Shown here: positions 26,725 through 34,795 of the stretch, piece by piece
How positions within the stretch are numbered: position 1 is the stretch's first letter
How the letters are laid out: each line of letters begins with the position of its first letter
Origin: Bradyrhizobium sp. 195
GTDB taxonomy: Bacteria; Pseudomonadota; Alphaproteobacteria; Rhizobiales; Xanthobacteraceae
Assembly (NCBI RefSeq): GCF_023101665.1
Contig: NZ_CP082161.1
Location: 434,001 to 498,000, forward strand
Direction: 5' to 3'
Length of the DNA stretch: 64,000 bases
Made by a program: the position numbers and the translations under genes
Notes under the pieces: model-generated
What the model saw: only the letters and a program-made list of their open reading frames with translations
Database searches by the model: none
What the model was told of the DNA's origin: nothing

Positions 26725-27687
26725 TTATTTCTTTCGCCCGCGCGCCGGCACGGCCTTGCCGGTGCCGCCCGGCACGGCTTTGCCGTTGCCGCGGGACGTC
26801 TCGACGGCGCGCATCTCGGTGCGCAGCGACTCGATGAAATACTCGGCATGAAGCGACAGCGGCGCGCCGCGCTTGACCGCGATGTAGGTGTCGAACCGCG
26901 TCGGCTCGGCGATCTTCAAGAGCTCGATCCCGGGATAGCCGCCGTGAGCCACGGTGAACTGGTCGATGATGGCGATGCCGAGCCCGGCCTTCACCAGCGC
27001 GCAGACCGTGGTGCCGAAGCGCGCGCGGATGGTGATGTTGTAGTTGAGCCGGTTGCGCGCGAAGATCTCGGCCATGATCCGGCCGTAGGGATCGTTGGGA
27101 TCGATGCCGATCAGCGGATAGCGGGTGATCTCGGCGGCCGAGACCTGCTTGCGGCCGGCGAGTTCGTGGCCCGGCGGCACGATGCAGTACAGCTCGCCCG
27201 AGGCGAGCGGCATGAAGTCGAGCGCGGAATGCTCCAGCCGGTAGCTCATCGCAACGCACTCGCCGCGGCCGAGCATGAGATAGTCGATGGCCTCCTCGAG
27301 CTTGAGGATGTTGATGTCGATGCCGAGATCGGGATAGCGACGGCGCACGCGCTCGATCGCGCGCGGCACCATCACCTGCGAGATGCTGGGTACCGAGCCG
27401 ATCCGCAGTTCGGACAACCCGCCGCGGCCGATCTTGGAGATGATCTCGGAGAGATCGTCGACCTTCTTGTAGACGCCGTTGATCTGCTCGAAGATGTTCT
27501 CGGCTTCCGGCGTCGGGAAGTAACGCCCGTTCTGGCGCTGGAAGAAGCGGATGCCGAGCGAGCGCTCGGTGTATTTGACGAGGCGGCTGATCCCCGGCGC
27601 CGAAACGTTGAGCAGCTTCGCCGCACCGCCGATGGTCCCCGTCACCATCACGGCACGGATCACTTCAACTTGGCGCAGCGTCATCAT
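26725..27687 (-). CDS. LysR family transcriptional regulator
   Basis: 320-residue LysR regulator: N-terminal HTH (LRQVEVIRAVMVTGTIGGAAKLLNVS-like, then APGISRLVKYTE) and a periplasmic-binding-like effector domain (ELRIGSVPSISQVMVPRAIERVR). A basic tail (GNGKAVPGGTGKAVPARGRKK-like) extends past the fold. It sits upstream of and parallel to the AroE-led operon with a 144-base gap, so it probably activates it, with shikimate, quinate or protocatechuate as coinducer (inference). TAACAT-1-ATGTTA (26715-26727) overlaps its stop codon and may be part of the operon control region. Confidence 0.9.
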   Translation of the reverse strand: MMTLRQVEVIRAVMVTGTIGGAAKLLNVSAPGISRLVKYTERSLGIRFFQRQNGRYFPTPEAENIFEQINGVYKKVDDLSEIISKIGRGGLSELRIGSVPSISQVMVPRAIERVRRRYPDLGIDINILKLEEAIDYLMLGRGECVAMSYRLEHSALDFMPLASGELYCIVPPGHELAGRKQVSAAEITRYPLIGIDPNDPYGRIMAEIFARNRLNYNITIRARFGTTVCALVKAGLGIAIIDQFTVAHGGYPGIELLKIAEPTRFDTYIAVKRGAPLSLHAEYFIESLRTEMRAVETSRGNGKAVPGGTGKAVPARGRKK

Positions 27688-27796
27688 GTTCTTTGCGTCC
27701 GAAAGACGATCATGGCGGCGATCATCTCACGAGAGCTGCGCTGTCATCCAGCGGCAAGTGTGTGTCGATGTGGACAGTTGAGGCAAGCTCTCTCGT

Positions 27797-27850
27797 ATCC
27801 CGGACGCGCTGCAACGCGTTTTGGCGTTGCGGCGCAGAGCCGGGACCCGG
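27797..27850. repeat. Family E repeat (TCCCGGACGCGCTGC...); gap 27688-28001 otherwise empty
   Basis: Short palindrome TCCCGGACGCGCTGCAACGC with GTTGCGGCGCAGAGCCGGGA. A related, longer copy is at 50944-51062. The 314-base gap between the LysR start and a small ORF holds no gene I can support; ORFs there are short and lack a ribosome site. Confidence 0.65.
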
Positions 27851-28001
27851 AAAGCCAGAGAGGAAGTTGCGGATGAATGGGCCTCGGCCCTGCAGCGCAT
27901 CGGAAGCGGGAGAAGGGAAGGCAACGGTCAGACTGTTTCGACTAAAATCGGCGCGTTCATAAAGGCAGGCGTCGCAGAGTGCGTAACGCGGCAACCGCGC
28001 T

Positions 28002-28178
28002 TCAGCTCGCCGGGCCCTCGGGCGAGACGGTGTCGGCCAGCGCCTCAAGCTCGCTTTGCAGCACCTCGCGCGCGAACTCGATGATCTTCTGCTTGTTTGC
28101 CGTTTCGTGGACGGCGAAAAACACGCGGTTCAATTCCAGACCGAGCACGCTGTTGAGGGCAATGTCCTCGTCTTCCAT
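28002..28178 (-). CDS. Small conserved-looking acidic protein divergent from luxR
   Basis: 58 residues: begins MEDEDIALNSVLGLELNRVF and continues FAVHETANKQKIIEFARE, ending SPEGPAS. Third codon positions are G/C-biased like real genes, a GGGAAAA ribosome-like site lies before the ATG, and the sequence predicts two amphipathic helices. No family is recognised. It is divergent from the LuxR gene, 164 bases apart, and resembles in size and acidity the small protein downstream of luxI. It is too short for ordinary ORF cut-offs, so it may be unannotated. Confidence 0.65.
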   Translation of the reverse strand: MEDEDIALNSVLGLELNRVFFAVHETANKQKIIEFAREVLQSELEALADTVSPEGPAS

Positions 28179-28342
28179 TTGGTTTTCCCGCTGCGGACGC
28201 TCAGGTGTATCGTGACGTCAATTCTGCCACAAGTAGTTTAAATCTTCAGAGCAGATGCGCACCGGGAAACTACGGCCGCAGTGCATTTGAGGCAGCTCCC
28301 GAATACGTGCTATATGGAGCGCGAAAGTCAGGAAACGCACCG

Positions 28343-29080
28343 ATGTCCGCCGCAGATGCCGTAGATTATGGCCGGGAGGCGCTCGACTTCATCGAAGGGC
28401 TCGGAGCCTACACCAAGGTTCCGGACGCCATGGACGCGCTTGCAACCGCGTTCGGCCGGTACGGTTTCGAACATATCATCGTGACGGGCCTGCCCAATCC
28501 CGAGCAGCGCTTTTCCCAGATGGTGCTCGCCAAGAAGTGGCCGGCGGAGTGGTTCAGCCTCTACACCCAGAAGAGCTACGACCGTGTCGATCCCGTGATC
28601 CGCAAATGCCGGCAGTCGGTGAACCCGTTCGAATGGTCCGAAGCGCCGTATGATCCGGAGCTGGAGCCCGGTGCGGTGGAGGTCATGCGGCGCGCCGCCG
28701 ATTTCCGCATGTCGCGCGGCTTCGTCGTGCCGATCCACGGCTTGACCGGCTACGAGGCCGGCGTCTCGCTCGGCGGCGTCCATCTCGACCTCAATGCGCG
28801 CAGCAAGCCGGCGCTGCATCTGATCGGGATGTACGGCTTCGACCACATTCGCCGTCTGCTCGATCCGGCGCCGCATCCGTCGACGCGCCTTACCCCCCGC
28901 GAGCGCGAGGTGATCGCCTGGGCCTCACAGGGCAAGTCGGCGTGGGAGATCGGCGAGATCCTGCACATCACGCAGCGCACGGCGGAAGAGCATCTTGCAA
29001 CTGCCGCGCGCAAGCTCGGCGCCGTCAACCGGACGCACGCGGTCGCGATCGCGATCCGCCACAGAATCATCAATCCCTGA
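28343..29080 (+). CDS. bjaR: LuxR family acyl-homoserine-lactone receptor (BjaR-like)
   Basis: 245 residues. The N-terminal autoinducer-binding domain holds the conserved ligand-pocket residues in WFSLYTQKSYDRVDPVI (Trp, Tyr, Asp, Pro) and GFVVPIHGLTGYEAGVSLGG. The C-terminal HTH is LTPREREVIAWASQGKS, then WEIGEILHITQRTAEEHL. The ATG at 28343 is chosen because AGGA lies about 10 bases before it and the protein then starts at a normal LuxR length; 46 upstream in-frame residues look non-coding. It lies immediately before luxI, as in the Bradyrhizobium bjaR1-bjaI pair that uses isovaleryl-HSL. The exact signal is inference. Confidence 0.9.
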   Translation: MSAADAVDYGREALDFIEGLGAYTKVPDAMDALATAFGRYGFEHIIVTGLPNPEQRFSQMVLAKKWPAEWFSLYTQKSYDRVDPVIRKCRQSVNPFEWSEAPYDPELEPGAVEVMRRAADFRMSRGFVVPIHGLTGYEAGVSLGGVHLDLNARSKPALHLIGMYGFDHIRRLLDPAPHPSTRLTPREREVIAWASQGKSAWEIGEILHITQRTAEEHLATAARKLGAVNRTHAVAIAIRHRIINP

Positions 29081-29093
29081 AATCCCCGCCTAC

Positions 29094-29107
29094 TGGGAAA
29101 TTTCCCA
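29094..29107. promoter_or_regulatory. lux-box-like palindrome (TGGGAAATTTCCCA)
   Basis: Perfect 14-bp palindrome, 13 bases after the luxR stop and about 58 bases before the luxI start at 29166. Position and symmetry fit a LuxR dimer site activating luxI. The downstream promoter region (GTCGGTTTTGTCTTTTTCGC) is T-rich and stands out in this GC-rich DNA. Confidence 0.7.
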
Positions 29108-29165
29108 ATAGTCGGTTTTGTCTTTTTCGCTGAGGCTCCCCTCATTTCAAGCCATGGGGGAGTTC

Positions 29166-29825
29166 ATGATTCATGTGATTTCTGCCGTCAATCGACACCT
29201 GTACGAGGACGTCCTCGAACAGCATTTTCGGGTTCGTCACGAGATTTTCGTCGAGGAGCGGAAATGGGAGGCGCTGCGCAAGCTCGACGGCCGCGAGATC
29301 GATACCTACGACAATGAGGACACAGTCTACCTGCTGGCTCTCGAGAACCGCCGGGTGCTGGGCGGCTCGCGCCTGTATCCGACCACAAGGCCGACGATGA
29401 TGAGCGAGGTCTTCCCGCACCTCGCCGCGGTACGCGGTTGCCCCTCGGACCCGCTGGTCTGGGAGTGGTCGCGCTTCTTCGTCTCGCGCGAGCGCCGCGA
29501 CGGCGCGTTCAATCTGCAGTTGATGGCGGCTGCGCAGGAATTCTGTCTCGACCAGGGTATCGAGCGGCTTTGTCTCGTGATGGAGACTTGGTGGCTGCCG
29601 CGCTTCCACGACATCGGATTCGTCGTGACGCCGCTGGGATTGCCCGCGCTGGTGGAGAATTCCTTGACCATGGCGGCAACGATCGAGATCCGTCAGGAAT
29701 CGCTCGATGTCGTGCGTGACCGTATCGGGATGACCAATGTCGTCCGCCAGGACGGTCCGCGGATCGACTGCATTGCCCGTGCCAACCTCTGCGGCGCTAC
29801 TGCCGCGCAACGAAAGAGCGCCTGA
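29166..29825 (+). CDS. bjaI: Acyl-homoserine-lactone synthase (LuxI family, BjaI-like)
   Basis: 219 residues. LuxI-family residues are visible: RHEIFVEERKW (Arg, Phe, Trp), DTYDNEDTVYLLA (Asp), GGSRLYPTTRP and VWEWSRFFV (Glu, Arg). Known BjaI uses isovaleryl-CoA rather than acyl-ACP; photosynthetic Bradyrhizobium relatives use cinnamoyl-CoA. The ATG at 29166 follows GGGGGAG with only three bases between; an ATG at 29154 is possible but has no ribosome site. The next small gene starts one base after the stop. Signal type cannot be read from sequence with certainty. Confidence 0.92.
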   Translation: MIHVISAVNRHLYEDVLEQHFRVRHEIFVEERKWEALRKLDGREIDTYDNEDTVYLLALENRRVLGGSRLYPTTRPTMMSEVFPHLAAVRGCPSDPLVWEWSRFFVSRERRDGAFNLQLMAAAQEFCLDQGIERLCLVMETWWLPRFHDIGFVVTPLGLPALVENSLTMAATIEIRQESLDVVRDRIGMTNVVRQDGPRIDCIARANLCGATAAQRKSA

Positions 29826-29826
29826 G

Positions 29827-30045
29827 ATGTCGAACATGATGCGGGACAGCCAGATCATGGCGCAGATCGAGGAGGAGAATCTCGGCTACATGTCCGACAT
29901 GGCGCTTGAGCTGGCGCAGATGGCGGAAGACACCGGACTGGCGACGCTCGCCTATCTGTTCCGGATGGCGGCGCTGGAGGCCTCGACGGTCAATAGCGGG
30001 CTCGCCGAACAGGATGACCTTCCCCAGCGGATGACGTCGCACTAG
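29827..30045 (+). CDS. Small acidic protein coupled to luxI
   Basis: 72 residues beginning MSNMMRDSQIMAQIEEENLG, helical and methionine-rich, ending QRMTSH. No family recognised. Its ATG begins one base after the luxI stop (TGAG-ATG), so it is almost certainly translated from the same transcript and autoinduced with it. A strong terminator follows. Role unknown; possible accessory or output protein of the quorum circuit. Confidence 0.82.
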   Translation: MSNMMRDSQIMAQIEEENLGYMSDMALELAQMAEDTGLATLAYLFRMAALEASTVNSGLAEQDDLPQRMTSH

Positions 30046-30077
30046 GCGTCATCCTTGCTTGCATTCCGACGAATTCG

Positions 30078-30118
30078 CACCCTCTCGCCGGGCCAACCGG
30101 CGAGAGGGTGTTTCGTTT
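30078..30118 (+). terminator. Intrinsic terminator after luxI operon
   Basis: 14-bp perfect stem CACCCTCTCGCCGG (30078-30091) with CCGGCGAGAGGGTG (30097-30110), 5-base loop, followed by TTTCGTTT. The remaining 235 bases to 30353 hold no supported gene; they presumably include the promoter of the next operon. Confidence 0.85.
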
Positions 30119-30353
30119 GGGTGCGGCAGGTTGCCCCAGCCTGAGCGGCGGCCTTGTTGCAGCGCGCTCGGCATGCCGTTGGGCGGCGCGCCAGGATGCA
30201 ACAAAGTGCATGTTTGATGTCGAATCGCTCTTGCCTCGGAACGATACTGCCATTACCCATTTTTCCGCCTTGAACAGGCAGGGGGAGCTCTTTCACTGAT
30301 GGCGACCGTGTTCGAACATCGGCGCGACACCGCGTGCGCCTGAAAGAGTCTTG

Positions 30354-31271
30354 ATGCTGCTCGTCGTCGAACAGTTCTTGAACGGATTGCAGTTCGGCCT
30401 GCTGCTGTTCCTTCTCGCCGCCGGCCTGACGCTGGTGTTCGGGATCATGGATCTCGTCAACCTCGCGCACGGCTCGCTCTACATGATGGGCGCCTATTTC
30501 GCTGCGACCTTTGCGGCCTGGACCGGCAGCTTCCTGCTGGGTGCGCTGCTGGCGCTCGGTGCCACGCTCGTGCTCGGCATCGTGCTCGAGATGAGTGCGC
30601 TGCGGCATCTCTATGGTCGCGACCATCTCGACCACGTGCTCGCGACGTTCGGTCTGATCCTGTTCTTCAACGAAGCCGTCCGGCTGATCTGGGGCCCGGC
30701 GGGCCTGGCCTTGCCTCTGCCGGCCTGGCTCACCGTGCCGGTGCCGATCCTGCCCGGCATTCACTATCCCGCCTATCGGCTCGCCATCATCGCTGTGGCG
30801 CTGCTGGTCGCGCTGCTGCTCTATCTCGGCGTGATGCGCACCCGCATCGGCATGCTGATCCGGGCCGGCGCCTCCAACCGCGAGATGATCGGCGCGCTCG
30901 GCATCAACATCAAGCTGCTCTACACGCTGGTGTTCGGCTTGGGCGCCGCGCTCGCCGGATTGGCCGGACTGATGCAGGCGCCGATCCTCACCGTGCAGAT
31001 CGGCATGGGCGAGAACATCCTGATTTTGGCCTTCGTCATCATCGTGATCGGCGGCATCGGCTCGATCCGCGGCGCGTTCCTCGCCGCGATCTTCGTCGGC
31101 ATGATCGACACGCTCGGCCGCGCCTTCCTGCCCAATTTGCTGCGGCAGGTGCTGAGCGGCGCCGCTGCCTCCACCGCCGCACCCGCGCTGTCGTCCATGC
31201 TGATCTATCTGCTGATGGCGATCGTGCTGGTGGTGCGGCCGGAGGGGCTGTTTCCGGCCAACCGCCGATGA
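30354..31271 (+). CDS. livH: Branched-chain-type ABC transporter permease (LivH)
   Basis: 305-residue permease, opening FLNGLQFGLLLFLLAAGLTL then GIMDLVNLAHGSLYMMGAY. The cytoplasmic coupling loop is TRIGMLIRAGASNREMIGAL, and the C-terminus has GGIGSIRGAFLAAIFVGMID. An in-frame TTG precedes the ATG at 30354; the ATG is better placed behind AAAGAG. First of four transporter genes, none of which is a binding protein; orphan binding proteins occur at 13528 and 16464. Confidence 0.92.
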   Translation: MLLVVEQFLNGLQFGLLLFLLAAGLTLVFGIMDLVNLAHGSLYMMGAYFAATFAAWTGSFLLGALLALGATLVLGIVLEMSALRHLYGRDHLDHVLATFGLILFFNEAVRLIWGPAGLALPLPAWLTVPVPILPGIHYPAYRLAIIAVALLVALLLYLGVMRTRIGMLIRAGASNREMIGALGINIKLLYTLVFGLGAALAGLAGLMQAPILTVQIGMGENILILAFVIIVIGGIGSIRGAFLAAIFVGMIDTLGRAFLPNLLRQVLSGAAASTAAPALSSMLIYLLMAIVLVVRPEGLFPANRR

Positions 31272-32212
31272 AGGCTTTCACGGTGAGCAAGGCCGTCACG
31301 GCCCTGATGCTGGCGGGCCTCGTGCTGCTGCCGCTCTATTCGCAAATGTCGGGCAACATCTTCATCCTGACGCTGTTCACCCGCATCATCATCCTGGCGC
31401 TGGCGGCCGCGAGCCTCAACCTCATCATGGGTTTCGGCGGCATGATGAGCTTTGGCCACGCCGCCTATCTGGGCATCGGCGGCTACGCGGTCGGCATGCT
31501 CGCGCAGGAAGGCGTCGGAAGCGGCTTCGTCCAGTTCCCGGTCGCGCTCGCGGCTTCCTCGATCTACGCGCTCGTGATCGGCGCGCTCAGCTTGCGCACC
31601 CGCGGCGTCTATTTCATCATGATCACGCTGGCCTTCGCCCAGATGGCCTATTACGTCGCCTCGGGCCTGGCGCGCTACGGCGGTGACGACGGTCTCACCG
31701 TCTACAAGCGCAGCGACTTCTCCGGGCTGGTCGATCTCTCCAACCGCACGCAGTTCTATTATCTCTGCCTCGCCTGCTTGTTCGGCGTCATCTTCCTGAT
31801 CTGGCGCATCGTGAATTCGCGCTTCGGTCTCGTCGTGCAGGGCCTGCGCTCCAACGAACAGCGCATGCAGGCGATCGGCTTCCCCGCCAAGCGCTACAAG
31901 CTGGTCTGCTTCGTCATATCGGGCACGATGTGCGGCCTCGCCGGCGCGCTGCTCGCCAACAACACCGATTTCGTCAGCCCGGCCGTCATGTACTGGACCC
32001 GCTCCGGCGATCTCATGGTGATGGTGATCCTGGGCGGCATGGGCACGCTGTTCGGCCCGATCATGGGCGCGGTGGTGTTCCTGCTGCTGGAAGAATTTCT
32101 GTCGCAGATCACCGAATATTGGGCGCTGATCATGGGCCCGCTGCTGCTGCTGATCGTACTGTTCGGCCGCGGCGGCATCATGGGCATGCTCGGGAGGGCT
32201 GGCCGTGGCTGA
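31268..32212 (+). CDS. livM: Branched-chain-type ABC transporter permease (LivM)
   Basis: 314-residue permease: AAASLNLIMGFGGMMSFGHAAYLGIGGYAVG, coupling loop LRSNEQRMQAIGFPAKRYKL, and GGMGTLFGPIMGAVVF. Overlaps livH by ATGA and the following ATPase gene by eight bases. Forms the heteromeric channel with the LivH upstream. Confidence 0.92.
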   Translation: MKAFTVSKAVTALMLAGLVLLPLYSQMSGNIFILTLFTRIIILALAAASLNLIMGFGGMMSFGHAAYLGIGGYAVGMLAQEGVGSGFVQFPVALAASSIYALVIGALSLRTRGVYFIMITLAFAQMAYYVASGLARYGGDDGLTVYKRSDFSGLVDLSNRTQFYYLCLACLFGVIFLIWRIVNSRFGLVVQGLRSNEQRMQAIGFPAKRYKLVCFVISGTMCGLAGALLANNTDFVSPAVMYWTRSGDLMVMVILGGMGTLFGPIMGAVVFLLLEEFLSQITEYWALIMGPLLLLIVLFGRGGIMGMLGRAGRG

Positions 32213-32972
32213 ACCCCTGCTCCGCGTCGAAAAGCTGGTGCGCCGCTTCGGCGGCATCATCGCGACCGACAACGTCTCGCTCGACGTCGCGGCCGGCGAG
32301 CTACACGCCATCATCGGCCCGAACGGGGCCGGCAAGACCACGCTGATCAGCCAGCTCACCGGGCATCTCGAGCCGCATTCCGGCAGCGTCTCGCTGGCCG
32401 GGCGCGACATCACCTATCTGCCGGCCTATCGCCGCTGCGCGCTCGGACTTGCGCGTTCGTTCCAGATCACCTCGCTGCTGCTCGATTTCACTGCCGCGGA
32501 CAATGTCGCGCTGGCAGCCCAAGCCCATGCCGGCACCTCGTTCCGGTTCTTCGCCGATGCGCGTAAGGAGCGATCCTTGCGTGATGCCGCGCATGCCGCG
32601 CTCGATCGCGTTGGCCTCGCCCATCGCGCCGATGTGCTGGTGTCGAAGCTCAGCCATGGCGAGCGGCGCCAGATCGAACTCGCGGTCGCGCTCGCGAGCA
32701 AGCCGAAATTGCTGCTGCTGGACGAGCCGATGGCCGGTCTCGGCGTCACCGAATCCCAGGGCATGGTGAAGCTGCTCCAGGAACTGCGCAAGGAAGTCTC
32801 GATCGTGCTGGTCGAACACGACATGCCGGCGGTGTTCGCGCTTGCCGACCGCATCTCGGTGCTGGTCTATGGTCGCGTCATCGCCTCCGGCGATCCGGCC
32901 GCGATTCGGGCCAACGAAGACGTCAAGCGCGCCTATCTCGGCGATCAGCACGTGGTGACGCATCATGGCTGA
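32205..32972 (+). CDS. livG: Branched-chain-type ABC transporter ATPase (LivG)
   Basis: 255-residue ATPase starting at GTG inside the end of livM: Walker A GPNGAGKT, signature LSHGERRQIELAVAL, Walker B LLLLDEPMAGLG, C-terminus RAYLGDQHVVTHHG. Drives the import system with the LivF that follows and overlaps it by eight bases. Confidence 0.92.
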   Translation: MAEPLLRVEKLVRRFGGIIATDNVSLDVAAGELHAIIGPNGAGKTTLISQLTGHLEPHSGSVSLAGRDITYLPAYRRCALGLARSFQITSLLLDFTAADNVALAAQAHAGTSFRFFADARKERSLRDAAHAALDRVGLAHRADVLVSKLSHGERRQIELAVALASKPKLLLLDEPMAGLGVTESQGMVKLLQELRKEVSIVLVEHDMPAVFALADRISVLVYGRVIASGDPAAIRANEDVKRAYLGDQHVVTHHG

Positions 32973-33678
32973 CACGCTGCTCGACGTCGACGGCATCGAG
33001 ACCTGCTACGGCCTGTCCCAGGTGCTGTTCGGCCTGTCGCTGTCGATCAAATCAGGCGAGATGGTCTCGCTGATGGGCCGCAACGGCATGGGCAAGACCA
33101 CGACCATCCGCTCCATCATGGGCCTGACGCCGGCGCGCGCCGGCAGCATTCGTTTCGCCGGCGCCGAGGTCAGGCAGCTTCCCTCGTACAGGATCGCAAA
33201 GCTCGGCGTCGGCCTGGTGCCTGAGGGACGTCAGATCTTCCCGAACCTCACCGTGCGCGAGAATCTGGTCGCGGCCGCGGCCGATCGTTTCGGCAGCCCC
33301 AACCCCTGGACGTTGGCCGCGATCTACGTGCTGTTCCCGCGCCTCGCCGAGCGCGCCGGTAACATGGGCAACCAGCTCTCCGGCGGCGAGCAGCAGATGC
33401 TCGCGATCGGCCGCGCCCTGATGACCAACCCGAAGCTGCTGATTCTGGACGAAGCGACCGAAGGCCTTGCGCCGCTGATCCGCGAAGAGATCTGGAACTG
33501 CCTGTCGCTGCTCAAGAGCCGGGGCCAGTCGATCCTGGTCGTCGACAAGAACGTCGACCACCTCGCCCGCATCTGCGATCGTCACACCATTATCGAGCGC
33601 GGCAGGACGGTGTGGAGCGGCACCTCCGACGAGCTGATGGCCGAGCCGGATCTCCAGCACAAATATCTGGGCATCTGA
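32965..33678 (+). CDS. livF: Branched-chain-type ABC transporter ATPase (LivF)
   Basis: 237-residue ATPase: Walker A GRNGMGKT, signature LSGGEQQMLAIGRAL, Walker B LLILDEATEGLAP. The unusual Asp-Lys in place of the usual Glu-Gln before Asn (VDKNVDHLARI) is found in part of this family. Last gene of the transporter operon; 132 bases follow before the AraC gene. Confidence 0.92.
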   Translation: MADTLLDVDGIETCYGLSQVLFGLSLSIKSGEMVSLMGRNGMGKTTTIRSIMGLTPARAGSIRFAGAEVRQLPSYRIAKLGVGLVPEGRQIFPNLTVRENLVAAAADRFGSPNPWTLAAIYVLFPRLAERAGNMGNQLSGGEQQMLAIGRALMTNPKLLILDEATEGLAPLIREEIWNCLSLLKSRGQSILVVDKNVDHLARICDRHTIIERGRTVWSGTSDELMAEPDLQHKYLGI

Positions 33679-33810
33679 GGCGTTCGTCGCCCTCCGCGCG
33701 TAGCGCAAAGCTTCTTCGAGCAAATCCAGTTTCGAAATCCTCCAAACTGCGCGCTCCGCCCTTGAGCGCGCCGCCGTCAGCCGTCAAAGAAGCCGCGTAA
33801 GCGGAATTCG

Positions 33811-34686
33811 ATGCGGGACTTTTACGATCAAATTGTCGGACGGCCTCAAGACGACAACGGTTCCGCACAGCCCGACGCTTCAACAGCGGGCCAATGGCTG
33901 GATTTTCCGGGCTGCGTGTTTGTCAGGGGCGAGTTTCGCGCCGACGCGGGAGGTTCTGCGATCGCAGCTTCGGGCCTGTTCATCTCCGTGGCGTTTGACG
34001 ACAGTGCTGGCCGCGGCATTCTGACGCGCGCTGCCAGCGGTGAGCGGCAGATGATGGCAATTGCCGTGCGCGAAGACAGCGCCGTGACCCGCTCTGGCGA
34101 TCGTCCTGCCATCGGCCTTGCTCTTCCCCGGGCGTCCATCGATGAGCTTGGACTCGGCGACGAGTTTCAGGCGCTGTTTGGGAACGAGGGGGCAGGCACG
34201 GCCGTCGTCTCTTTGACGGCATCGCCACGCATCGAGGCCGTCGCGGCAGAAATGTTCTCTCCGCCGGTCGCGGGAAGCGCAGGCCAATTGTTGCTGTCGG
34301 CGCACGCCGCCGAGATCATCGTCCACGCCTTGTTCAGTGAGCGCGGCCGGATTGCGGTCGACCCGGCAGCCGACCTCCAGAGGATGCGGTTGCAATCGGT
34401 CAAGGAGCGGATGGATGCCGATCTCGCCTACCCCTGGAGCATCGACGAACTGGCGCGGAGTGCAGGGCTGAGCCGCAGGTCCTTCAACCAGAAATTCCAG
34501 ATGGTGTATGGCGAGAGCGCGATCGATTATTTGAGGGCGCAGCGCCTCGATGCCGCACGTGCGCTTTTGATTCATCAGCGCTTGTCGGTCACCGAAGCGG
34601 CCTATCGGGTCGGCTATGCCCATCCGGCCAATTTCGCAACGGCGTTCCGCAGGCGTTTCGGCCATTCGCCGAAGCGCTGTCAGTAA
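33811..34686 (+). CDS. AraC family transcriptional regulator
   Basis: 291-residue regulator with two C-terminal helix-turn-helices: DLAYPWSIDELARSAGLSRR and LSVTEAAYRVGYAHPANFATAF, ending in the family motif RRRFGHSPKRC. The N-terminal 170 residues are a poorly conserved sensor domain. It is located 109 bases upstream of and parallel to a TonB siderophore receptor, an arrangement typical of PchR-like regulators that activate receptor expression when the siderophore is present (inference). Confidence 0.88.
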   Translation: MRDFYDQIVGRPQDDNGSAQPDASTAGQWLDFPGCVFVRGEFRADAGGSAIAASGLFISVAFDDSAGRGILTRAASGERQMMAIAVREDSAVTRSGDRPAIGLALPRASIDELGLGDEFQALFGNEGAGTAVVSLTASPRIEAVAAEMFSPPVAGSAGQLLLSAHAAEIIVHALFSERGRIAVDPAADLQRMRLQSVKERMDADLAYPWSIDELARSAGLSRRSFNQKFQMVYGESAIDYLRAQRLDAARALLIHQRLSVTEAAYRVGYAHPANFATAFRRRFGHSPKRCQ

Positions 34687-34795
34687 CTCGAAAGCCTCCA
34701 CGCGTGATCAAAGGTGATTTGCGCACGCGCAAAGGCGGCGCGCGCCTCGATCTGATTACTCCCGGGTTGTCCAAATACGGAACGCGGGGAAGACG

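Noticed and set aside
27722..28048. 108-codon minus-strand frame before luxR
   Set aside because: Overlaps a repeat and a better small ORF, has no ribosome site, and its translation is Arg/Pro-rich.
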